DNA of 64,000 nt from Lysobacter_I brunescens (GTDB taxonomy: Bacteria; Pseudomonadota; Gammaproteobacteria; Xanthomonadales; Xanthomonadaceae): NCBI RefSeq assembly GCF_042677005.1, contig NZ_JBHTIF010000002.1, positions 124,001-188,000 of the forward strand, read 5' to 3'. Below are positions 57,459 to 64,000 of the stretch, piece after piece. Within the stretch, counting starts at the first letter, position 1; each line of letters opens with the position of its first letter. Below the pieces are notes generated by a model. The model saw only the letters and a list, made by a program, of their open reading frames with translations, was not told the DNA's origin and made no database searches. The position numbers were made by a program, and so were the translations under genes.

Positions 57459-60372
57459 AGCGTGACGGGTCTGTCGACAGCCAGTCGAGCGTCGCGCCCG
57501 GCAGTGCGCGCGATGCCGCGTCGCGGCGCAGGCCGACGGCTTCGTCGAAGCCCGCTTCCCGCGCGAGCGATTCCAGTTCGGCCAGCAGCACGCCGTCGTC
57601 GTGGCGACGCGCGCGTTCGTGCAGCTGCGACCAGCGCGCACGTGTCTGCGCGGGATCGCCTGCGTGCAGCGAGTCAATGAGATCGAGCGTGTCCAGGCGT
57701 CGCTGCAGCAGCCACGCATCCGATGGTGCCTGCCTGCGCGCTTCGTCGGCGATGGCGCGGCTGCGCGCCCGATCGCCGCGCGCCATCGCGATCTCCGCCA
57801 GTCCGATGCGCATGCCGGTCGCCAGCAATTCGTAGCCTGCATCCTCGCAGCGCTGCAGCGCGGTGCCGTACAGGCGCTCCGCGCGGTCGTACTCGCGGAC
57901 CCGCGCGAGCAGCGCCGCGACCGTCTCGACCATGATCCAGTGATCGGTGCCGCGCGGCATGTCGTCGATCGCGCGCTCGATCTGTGCGAGATGCACGCGG
58001 GCCTGGGCCGGATCGCCTTCCAGCAGGTCCGCCTGCGCGGCGAGGATCTGCGACCACTGGCGTAGATAGCCCTCTTCCGCGTGACGGCAGGCATCGATGC
58101 GGCGTCGTGCCGACGCGACGTCCCCGCGCACCAGGTCGATGTCGCCGCGCACGCAGGCCAGCCGCACCGCAATCGTGCGGGGCAGCGCCCGACCCTGTGC
58201 GGTGAGCCGGCGTTCGGCGCGCGCGAGCGCGGCCTGCGCACTGGCGACATCGCCGCCGCGCAGGTGCAGCATCGCGTCGAACTCGGCAGCCCAGTACACG
58301 CGTTCGTCGGTGTGCGTGCCGCGTGAGAGCCGGGCGATGCGCGCCTTCGCGCTGGCATGGTTGCCGACCAGGACATCCTGGTTCAGCAGGTCGAACTCCA
58401 GCGCATCCTGCAGCGCGGTATCGCCGGACGCGTTGGCGACTTCCAGCGCATCGCGCAGCAGGCGGCGGTATTCGCCGTGCGATCCCGCGTTGTAGTGCTT
58501 GAACGCTTCTCGGCGCAGCATTTCGGTCTCGATCGCGGCATTGCCGGCGCTGCGGGCTTCCTCGCGCAGCACGCGCATCGACGGTGTCTCGCCCGGCGCC
58601 ACGCCGCGCCGGGCCTCGTCGGCGAGATAGCGCGCATAGCGGGCGCCCAGTGTGTCGCCGGCGGCCTCGAATTCGCCGGCCGCCAGTTCGAACAACGCGG
58701 GCGAGGGCGTCTGGCTGGCCTGGCCGTGATGCACGCGCGCCAGCTGCATGCGGACGCTGCCGCGTTCCAGTGCCCAGCCGGGCCCCAGGCGCGCGAGCTG
58801 GGCCAGCGTCTGCTGCGCCTGGGTACGGGCCGTGTCGAGATCGCCCAGGGTGCCGACGATCTCGGTCAGCAGCAGCTGCCGCCGGATGCGGCGTTCCTGC
58901 GGTTCGAGGGTCCAGTCGATGGCGGTGCCCTGCAGCAGGGCCTGTGCGGCGCGCGGATCGCCGCTGCGGAGCAGCAGGCGCGCATGGGCCAGCGCGAAAT
59001 CGGCGCGGGCAGGAAACGTGCGAGACAGGTCCGCCAGGGCGCGTGCCGCTTCGGGCTGCCGCCGTGGATCGACCAGGGCGGCCTGTGCGTCGAGGATGCG
59101 CAGCGCGTCGGCGGGCAGCGGCGCGAGACCGCGCCGGGCCATGCCGATGTGCGACAGCGCGTCCCGCGTGCGGTTGTGGCGCAGGGACAGCTCGGCCAGC
59201 GCCAGATGCGCGGGGGCGAAGGTCGGCATGGCCGAGGCCACGGCTTCAGCCTCGCTGCGTGCGCGCGCCCAGTCGCGTTCGCGCCGGGCTTCGAACGCAG
59301 CGGCGTGTCGCCGTGCGATGTCCGGGGGCAGCGACAGCGCAGGCCAGCGCGCGTCGGCGCGATGCGGCAGCAGGCGCGCGACGATCCGCTGCGACAGCGC
59401 ATCGACGGCCGCGGACAACCCGTCGTGCGTCCCGCGTTCGATCAGTTCGAGATCGGGCGGATCGCGACGATCACCCGATCCGCCCTGGCCGATCCGCGCG
59501 CGCAGCAGCAGGCCGTCCGGGCTGCCGGCGATCGGTTCGGCCGAGAGCACGACCACCCAGCGCGTCCCCGGGCCCTGGCTGCGGGGCAGGGCATCGCGGC
59601 GGACCACCTCCGGCAGCAGATCGAGCTTCCAGGACAGCCAGGCGTCGAGCAGCGCGACCGGCGCGCGCGTCGCGTCGTCGGCCTCGCCGGTGTCGGCTTG
59701 CAGCACGACTACCTCGCGGGTAGCCGGTAGGACGGGTGCGATCGCGTCCGTCTGTCGCGGCGGCGTCGACGGCAATACGGCGGCCAGCAGCAGCGCCCAC
59801 ATCGCGACCAGCGCCAGCACGGGCAGGATCGCCGGGATCGTGTCACCGCGACGCCGGGGCCTTGCCGGTGGCGGTGCATCCGGCATGGGGACCGCCCCAT
59901 CGCCGACTGGCATGTCCGGCGCGTCGTCGGCCTTCCCGGAGATGGGCGGATTTGCCACCTCGTCGGTCGCCTGTGCCGTCGCGGGCTCGCGCCGGCGTTC
60001 GTCTGTGTCCGCCTGCAGCGCGGGAATCGGTTCCGCGCGCACGGGCGTCGGCGGCTCGAACACGTAACCGCGCTTGGACACCGTGCGGATCCAGTGCTTG
60101 CGCGGTTCGCCCAGCGCCTTGCGCAGCATCCAGACGCTCTGCGAGAGATTGGAGTCCTCGACCACCACGCCAGGCCAGACGCGCTCGAACAGGGTGTCCC
60201 GGGTATGCAGTACGCCGGGTTCGGCCAGGAACACCAGGAGCAGGTCGAACATCCGCTGGGGCAGCTCGGCCTGCCCCTCGGGCCGCATCACGCGGCGATA
60301 GCGCAGGTCGATGCGCACATCGCCGACGACCAGGATCGCCCCATCCCCGGGCACCGGCGACGGTGCCGTCAT
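57457..60372 (-). CDS. Membrane-bound winged-helix regulator with TPR-rich periplasmic domain
   Basis: The 971-residue protein begins with an OmpR/CadC-type winged helix (residues 10-107, LPQRMFDLLLVFLAEPG, VVVEDSNLSQSVWMLRKALG, TVSKRGYVFEPP), then a Pro/Asp-rich linker, one membrane helix (about 180-200, ILPVLALVAMWALLLAAVL) and a very long, alpha-helical, Ala/Leu/Arg-rich C-terminal part of TPR type. The topology matches ToxR/CadC-like one-component sensors: cytoplasmic DNA binding, periplasmic sensing. The target and signal are unknown. A direct-repeat DNA motif near its 5' end and again near the protease gene is a candidate binding site. Confidence 0.85.
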   Translation of the reverse strand: MTAPSPVPGDGAILVVGDVRIDLRYRRVMRPEGQAELPQRMFDLLLVFLAEPGVLHTRDTLFERVWPGVVVEDSNLSQSVWMLRKALGEPRKHWIRTVSKRGYVFEPPTPVRAEPIPALQADTDERRREPATAQATDEVANPPISGKADDAPDMPVGDGAVPMPDAPPPARPRRRGDTIPAILPVLALVAMWALLLAAVLPSTPPRQTDAIAPVLPATREVVVLQADTGEADDATRAPVALLDAWLSWKLDLLPEVVRRDALPRSQGPGTRWVVVLSAEPIAGSPDGLLLRARIGQGGSGDRRDPPDLELIERGTHDGLSAAVDALSQRIVARLLPHRADARWPALSLPPDIARRHAAAFEARRERDWARARSEAEAVASAMPTFAPAHLALAELSLRHNRTRDALSHIGMARRGLAPLPADALRILDAQAALVDPRRQPEAARALADLSRTFPARADFALAHARLLLRSGDPRAAQALLQGTAIDWTLEPQERRIRRQLLLTEIVGTLGDLDTARTQAQQTLAQLARLGPGWALERGSVRMQLARVHHGQASQTPSPALFELAAGEFEAAGDTLGARYARYLADEARRGVAPGETPSMRVLREEARSAGNAAIETEMLRREAFKHYNAGSHGEYRRLLRDALEVANASGDTALQDALEFDLLNQDVLVGNHASAKARIARLSRGTHTDERVYWAAEFDAMLHLRGGDVASAQAALARAERRLTAQGRALPRTIAVRLACVRGDIDLVRGDVASARRRIDACRHAEEGYLRQWSQILAAQADLLEGDPAQARVHLAQIERAIDDMPRGTDHWIMVETVAALLARVREYDRAERLYGTALQRCEDAGYELLATGMRIGLAEIAMARGDRARSRAIADEARRQAPSDAWLLQRRLDTLDLIDSLHAGDPAQTRARWSQLHERARRHDDGVLLAELESLAREAGFDEAVGLRRDAASRALPGATLDWLSTDPSR

Positions 60373-60629
60373 CGTCGACCTCCGCTGCGCAGGCGTGCGC
60401 GGTTCCGCGCCCCGGCGGATCGCCGGGACCGGGTCGCATCACTGCCCATCGTGCGGGACTGCTGCATCGCTCTCTCTCTGGCTGGTGCGGCGTGCGGTCG
60501 ACGCCCCTTCGTCGGCACCGCGTCTTGTGGCGTCGGTCGTCTGCAGCCCAAGCGTAACGCGAGTGTCATCCGCGATGCGCAGCCTGCGCACCTGTGGATA
60601 TCGCGATCGGTGATATCGCTCTTCGCGGA

Positions 60630-60660
60630 CCTGCATGGCGACCTGCATGTGGCCTGCATG
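60630..60660. repeat. Three CCTGCATG direct repeats
   Basis: CCTGCATG occurs at 60630-60637, 60642-60649 and 60653-60660, i.e. at 12- and 11-base steps. The spacing is near one helical turn, as for cooperative operator sites. Confidence 0.5.
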
Positions 60661-60700
60661 TTCGCGCGATGCGTCCGCCCGGCCGGTGACGCGATGCCGA

Positions 60701-60717
60701 TTTGAGAAAAATTTGAA
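60701..60717. promoter_or_regulatory. TTTGAG-N5-TTTGAA direct repeat, copy 1
   Basis: TTTGAGAAAAATTTGAA: the two half-sites start 11 bases apart. The copy lies about 330 bases upstream of the winged-helix regulator gene. OmpR/PhoB-fold winged helices commonly bind head-to-tail repeats with 11-base spacing. Confidence 0.45.
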
Positions 60718-60949
60718 GGTTCCGAAGAAGCCCGTGGCGCCGCGCCGCCGTTTCATCGTGTCCGTCGGCGAGCACATCCGTCGGCGATGCTGCCCTGCAG
60801 CATGCGTTTCCGCCGTCCGACCCCGTGGACGGTGGCCTCTTTGGTGGAAGCTCGATCGATCATCGATGAAGCGAAGGGTGGACCGTTCCGCGCGCCCGTC
60901 GCCTCATCGGATCGCCCAGGCCATCGGGTCCGGGCGAGCGTTCCTGTCC

Positions 60950-60986
60950 CGGCCGTGCGCTCCTCGGGCGCACGGCCGTTTTTTTT
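60950..60986 (+). terminator. Strong intrinsic terminator with no obvious gene before it
   Basis: CGGCCGTGCGC (60950-60960), 7-base loop, GCGCACGGCCG (60968-60978) and eight T's (60979-60986). Confidence 0.92.
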
Positions 60987-61027
60987 GGCCGACGCCGCAG
61001 GCGCTTCGCCGGCGCATGTCCTTCGAC

Positions 61028-61095
61028 ATGCCGGGCTCTTCGACACCCCGGGCTCTTTGACACTCCGGGCTCTTCGACGCTCCGGGTCCTTCTTC
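61028..61095. repeat. 17-bp tandem repeat, four copies
   Basis: Units at 61028-61044, 61045-61061, 61062-61078 and 61079-61095 (consensus ACTCCGGGCTCTTCGAC, last copy diverged). A partial fifth copy precedes (about 61014-61027). Intergenic; period is not a multiple of three. Confidence 0.88.
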
Positions 61096-61115
61096 GTCGC
61101 CGACCTCCGGGCGTG

Positions 61116-61132
61116 TTTGAGAAAGATTTGAG
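61116..61132. promoter_or_regulatory. TTTGAG-N5-TTTGAG direct repeat, copy 2
   Basis: TTTGAGAAAGATTTGAG: the two half-sites are identical and start 11 bases apart. It lies about 180 bases upstream of the protease gene and differs from copy 1 at two of 17 positions. Confidence 0.5.
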
Positions 61133-61313
61133 CGGCAGCACATCGTCCGCCGCCTCCGTGCTCGCGTCAGATCGACGGGTCCCGGATCGCGCCGTCACCA
61201 CGGCATGGGGCGAGGGCACGGGGCGAGGGCAGGGCGGCCAATCACGCCCCGTCACGCCCGCCCGCACCTAACAACGAACGCATTCGCGTCATTCATTCTG
61301 AGGAGGGTCTTCC

Positions 61314-62681
61314 ATGCAATCGCAGTCCCGCACCACCCGTCAGGCACGGCTCGCCCTGGCGATGCTCGCGGCGGTCGCCGCCACGTCCTCGATCGCCCAG
61401 CAGCGCCCGGCCACCACCGAGTCCCTGCGCCCGTCGGCACCCGCCCAGCGCATCGTCGGCGGCAGCCTCACCACCACGCCGCAGCCCTGGGTCGCGGCGC
61501 TGCTGCAGAACGGCCAGCAGGGCTGCGGCGGCTCGCTGATCGCCCCGCAGTGGGTCGTGACCGCCGCGCACTGCGTGACCGGTCAGGCCAATCCCACCCA
61601 GGTCCGCGTGGGTTCGCTGTACCGCAGCAGCGGTGGGCAGGTCATCTCGATCGCGCAGAAGATCGTCCACCCCAGCTACAGCACCAGCAACATCAACGGC
61701 GGCAACGACATCGCCCTGCTGCGGCTCGCAAGCCCGGCGTCGGGCATCACGCCCATCGGCATCGCCGCCAGCGCGCCCGGCGCCAACACTGCGGTCCGCC
61801 TGTACGGCTGGGGCCAGACCACGCCGCAGGCCGGCGGCGATCGCGGTTCGGAGCAGCTCAAGCAGCTCGACACCCAGATCATCGCGTCCTCGAACTGCGC
61901 CAACTACCGCACCGGCGACCTGTGCGTGCGCGGCACCTCGTCGGCGACCGCGTGCTACGGCGACTCCGGTGGCCCGGCCATCGTCGGCGGCGCGCTGGTC
62001 GGCGCCACCAGCCGTGCCGGCGGCAACAACAGCACCTGCGGCCCGACCAATGCGATCTACACCAGCGTCGTCTACTTCAAGAGCTGGATCAGCCAGTACG
62101 TCAGCACCACGCCGCCCGGCAGCTACAGCATTTCCGGCACGATCACCAACAGCTCGGGTGCCGGCATTTCCGGCGTGACCGTCAGCAACGGCAGCGCCTC
62201 GGCCACGACCAACAGCAGCGGCGCGTACACGCTGACCGGCCTGGGCAATGCCACCTACACGCTGACCCCGTCGCTGAGCGGCTACAGCTTCAGCCCGGCC
62301 AGCCGCAGCGTCACCGTCAACGGCGCCAACGTCACTGGCCAGGACTTCTCCGGCAGCGCCTCCAGCGGTGGCGGCGACTGGCTGACCCAGAGCGGTTCGC
62401 TGGCCAGCGGCGGCAGTGCCACCGTGCCGGCTTCGCCCGGATACGTGCAGGGCGGGAACGGGACCTACCAGGCCACCCTGACCGGCCCGTCCACGGCCGA
62501 CTTCGACCTGTATCTGTTCAAGTGGAACGGCGCTTCGTGGACGCAGGTCGCGAAGAGCGACGGCAGCACCTCCAGCGAATCGATCAGCTACAGCGGCACC
62601 GCCGGCTACTACGCGCTGCAGGTGCTGTCCTACGCCGGCAGCGGCAGCTACACCGTGCGCTACCTGTTCCCGCAGCCCTGA
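61314..62681 (+). CDS. Secreted trypsin-fold serine protease with regulatory and PPC domains
   Basis: The 455-residue protein has a signal peptide (ARLALAMLAAVAATSSIA), a short propeptide ending QR, and a chymotrypsin domain opening with IVGG at residue 47. The triad is His86 (TAAHC), Asp132 (NDIALL) and Ser218 (GDSGGP). At the S1 position (chymotrypsin 189) there is Thr, so cleavage after Arg/Lys is not expected. C-terminal to it is a carboxypeptidase-regulatory-like beta domain (about 270-345) and a PPC domain (about 354-450). Secretion is likely by Sec to the periplasm and then outside. A hairpin follows the stop. Confidence 0.92.
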   Translation: MQSQSRTTRQARLALAMLAAVAATSSIAQQRPATTESLRPSAPAQRIVGGSLTTTPQPWVAALLQNGQQGCGGSLIAPQWVVTAAHCVTGQANPTQVRVGSLYRSSGGQVISIAQKIVHPSYSTSNINGGNDIALLRLASPASGITPIGIAASAPGANTAVRLYGWGQTTPQAGGDRGSEQLKQLDTQIIASSNCANYRTGDLCVRGTSSATACYGDSGGPAIVGGALVGATSRAGGNNSTCGPTNAIYTSVVYFKSWISQYVSTTPPGSYSISGTITNSSGAGISGVTVSNGSASATTNSSGAYTLTGLGNATYTLTPSLSGYSFSPASRSVTVNGANVTGQDFSGSASSGGGDWLTQSGSLASGGSATVPASPGYVQGGNGTYQATLTGPSTADFDLYLFKWNGASWTQVAKSDGSTSSESISYSGTAGYYALQVLSYAGSGSYTVRYLFPQP

Positions 62682-63158
62682 GCGGCGGGATCCGTCGGCG
62701 TTCGGCAGCCTCTCCCGTGGCCGCATCGCGGTCACGGGAGAACGCTCGGCGGGCGTGATGCGCAACTGCGACAGGGTTCGTATTCCAGGCGAGTCGATGA
62801 ACGCACAGGCCATGCTGCATTGCACAAGAAATGCCGAATTTGGCGTGTCGCGACCGGCAGGACAGGAATTGGTTTCGTTTGAAACCGTGAATCCCGTCTT
62901 GATTTCGCGCTTCGTCATAAGCGACTCGCCGATGCTGCGCCTGCACAACTGTTATCAAGCCCGCCGTGCCGGCAGCGTCCGGGCGTCGGCGATCAGGAAC
63001 GGATCCGCGGAACGGATCGAGCGACAGATCGCAGCGGAACACCCAGCGTCGCAGACAGAACGACGCGCGTGCACCGCCGGGCCAGTCAGGCACCACCACG
63101 CATGCGCACACGCCATGCGACAGACCAATCACAACAAGCATCACGGAGGGTTCTCACA
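62682..63158. other. Intergenic region (477 bases) between the two proteases
   Basis: No credible gene. A long hairpin occurs right after the first protease (62712-62740: CTCCCGTG, CCGC/GCGG inside, CACGGGAG), and the part around 62800-62960 is lower in GC than its surroundings. Its open frames run on into the second protease in another frame. Confidence 0.7.
62712..62740 (+). terminator. Hairpin after first protease
   Basis: CTCCCGTG (62712-62719) pairs with CACGGGAG (62733-62740); inside, CCGC pairs with GCGG around ATC. Strong stem but no T tract. Confidence 0.5.
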
Positions 63159-64000
63159 GTGGTTAATGCTTCCCGCAAGTTCCTGTTCGCCGCCATCGGT
63201 CTCACCCTGGCCGCCACCTCGCTGCACGCCAGCGCCCAGCAGCGCATCGTCGGCGGCAGCCTCGTCCCGAGCGGCTCCTATCCGTGGACGGCCGCCCTGC
63301 TCAGCAGCAGCGGCTCGCAGTTCTGCGGCGGTTCGCTGATCTCGCCGAAGTGGGTCGTCACCGCCGCGCACTGCAGCAGCAGCGCTGCCTCGGTCCGCGT
63401 GGGTTCGGTCGACCGCACCTCGGGCGGCCAGGTCATCCGCGTCATCCGCCGCATCAACCATCCGCAGTACAGCACGCAGAACGACATCGCGCTGCTCGAA
63501 CTCGAAACCCCGGTCTCGGGCATCACCCCGGTCACCCGCGGCACCTCGTCGCCGGCCGTCGGCAGCACCGTGCGCCTGCTCGGCTGGGGGCAGGTGACCT
63601 CGCCGTTCGGCGGCGACTCCGGCTCGCGCTACCTGAAGATGCTCGACACCACCGTGCTGACGCCGAGCACCTGCTCGGGCACCGGTGCCGGTGACCTCTG
63701 CTTCCGCGGCACCACCACCGCCACCGCCTGCAAGGGCGATTCCGGCGGTCCGGCGCTTGCTGGCAGCCTGCTCGTGGGTGCGACCAGCCGTTCGGGCCGC
63801 AGCGCGACCTACTGCGGCGAAGACGTGATCTACACCAACGTCACCTACTACAAGGCGTGGATCGACTCGTACGTCAACGGCGGCGGTGGCGGCACCGGCA
63901 CGGTCGTGCACAACGTCAACCTGCCGTCGGTCGCGACCGGCGCCTGGTCGTCGTTCTACACCGTCAGTGTCCCGGCCGGCACCACCAGCCTGGTCGTCAA
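63159..64000 (+). CDS. Secreted trypsin-fold serine protease, cut by window end
   Basis: About 280 residues are visible. GTG 63159 is the start: a GGAGGG ribosome-binding site lies 8 bases before it and no ATG is in frame near it. It has a signal peptide (FLFAAIGLTLAATSLHASA), a very short propeptide (QQR) and IVGG at residue 30. The triad is His71, Asp109 and Ser195. Position 189 (chymotrypsin numbering) is again Thr. After the catalytic domain comes a Gly-rich linker and the start of a second domain (VVHNVNLPSVATGAWSSFYT), probably another pre-peptidase-type domain. It is a paralogue of the gene before it. Confidence 0.9.
   Translation, partial: MVNASRKFLFAAIGLTLAATSLHASAQQRIVGGSLVPSGSYPWTAALLSSSGSQFCGGSLISPKWVVTAAHCSSSAASVRVGSVDRTSGGQVIRVIRRINHPQYSTQNDIALLELETPVSGITPVTRGTSSPAVGSTVRLLGWGQVTSPFGGDSGSRYLKMLDTTVLTPSTCSGTGAGDLCFRGTTTATACKGDSGGPALAGSLLVGATSRSGRSATYCGEDVIYTNVTYYKAWIDSYVNGGGGGTGTVVHNVNLPSVATGAWSSFYTVSVPAGTTSLVV

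Larger units (their letters stand above)
60373..61313. other. Intergenic region (941 bases) between regulator and protease
   Basis: No credible gene; the open frames cross a strong terminator or lack family features. It contains three CCTGCATG words (60630-60660), two copies of a TTTGAG-N5-TTTGA repeat (60701 and 61116), an intrinsic terminator with no gene before it (60950-60986) and a 17-bp tandem repeat (61028-61095). A small RNA ending at the terminator is possible. Confidence 0.75.

Noticed and set aside
60635..61060. 141-codon open frame before the first protease
   Set aside because: It runs straight through a strong intrinsic terminator and into a tandem repeat, and its product lacks any recognisable feature.
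62755..63339. 194-codon open frame overlapping the second protease
   Set aside because: It overlaps the true protease start in another frame and has no signal peptide or domain; the protease frame has a good ribosome-binding site and motifs.

Overview
The window is GC-rich chromosomal DNA from a gammaproteobacterium. It is most likely a member of the Xanthomonadales (Lysobacteraceae/Xanthomonadaceae). The reasons are the gene order fimV-truA-trpF, trpI<>trpBA-accD, tpiA-secG-tRNA-Leu-nuoA..N and tRNA-fMet-rimP-nusA-infB-rbfA-truB-rpsO-pnp, the several TonB-dependent receptors, the secreted trypsin-fold proteases and the REP-like palindromes. I cannot name genus or species from the sequence alone. 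Almost everything up to about 38.7 kb is conserved core genome; from about 38.8 kb to the end the content is more accessory.

Layout. 1-9.4 kb: the 3' part of fimV (polar hub, type IV pilus/twitching), truA overlapping trpF, the LysR activator trpI facing trpB-trpA, accD, a small basic protein and glmM. 9.4-13.3 kb: a 14-bp tandem repeat, a 2-oxoglutarate/Fe(II)-type oxygenase, a small membrane protein, a short-chain dehydrogenase, tpiA and secG. 13.4-28.6 kb: tRNA-Leu(GAG) followed by a complete 14-gene nuoABCDEFGHIJKLMN operon for respiratory complex I, with separate nuoC and nuoD and a histidine-rich insert in NuoL. 28.7-38.8 kb: initiator tRNA, then the transcription/translation block rimP-nusA-infB-rbfA-truB, an extra exported protein, rpsO and pnp, with recognisable promoters and terminators.

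38.9-64 kb: TonB-dependent receptor; REP palindrome; DUF1501 and DUF1800 pair (only the DUF1501 partner has a Tat signal); HAD phosphatase; 3-hydroxybutyrate dehydrogenase and a GntP-type permease next to a divergent TonB receptor; a block of five back-to-back hairpins; a trimethylamine/histamine-dehydrogenase-like flavoenzyme; a DUF3592 protein; the remnant of an S9 peptidase; a small membrane protein; a third TonB receptor; sufT; a large membrane-bound winged-helix/TPR regulator; and two secreted chymotrypsin-fold proteases, the second cut by the window end.

Functional links: trpF, trpB and trpA give three tryptophan steps with their own activator; nuoA-N make one proton-pumping complex; rimP to pnp mature and regulate the translation and RNA-decay machinery. 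The most interesting unexplained signals are non-coding: an 11-bp-period direct repeat (TTTGAG-N5-TTTGA) found both upstream of the winged-helix regulator and upstream of the protease gene, an orphan strong terminator between them, the five-hairpin block at 50.3-50.5 kb, and two families of long palindromes, one of which separates trpB from trpA.
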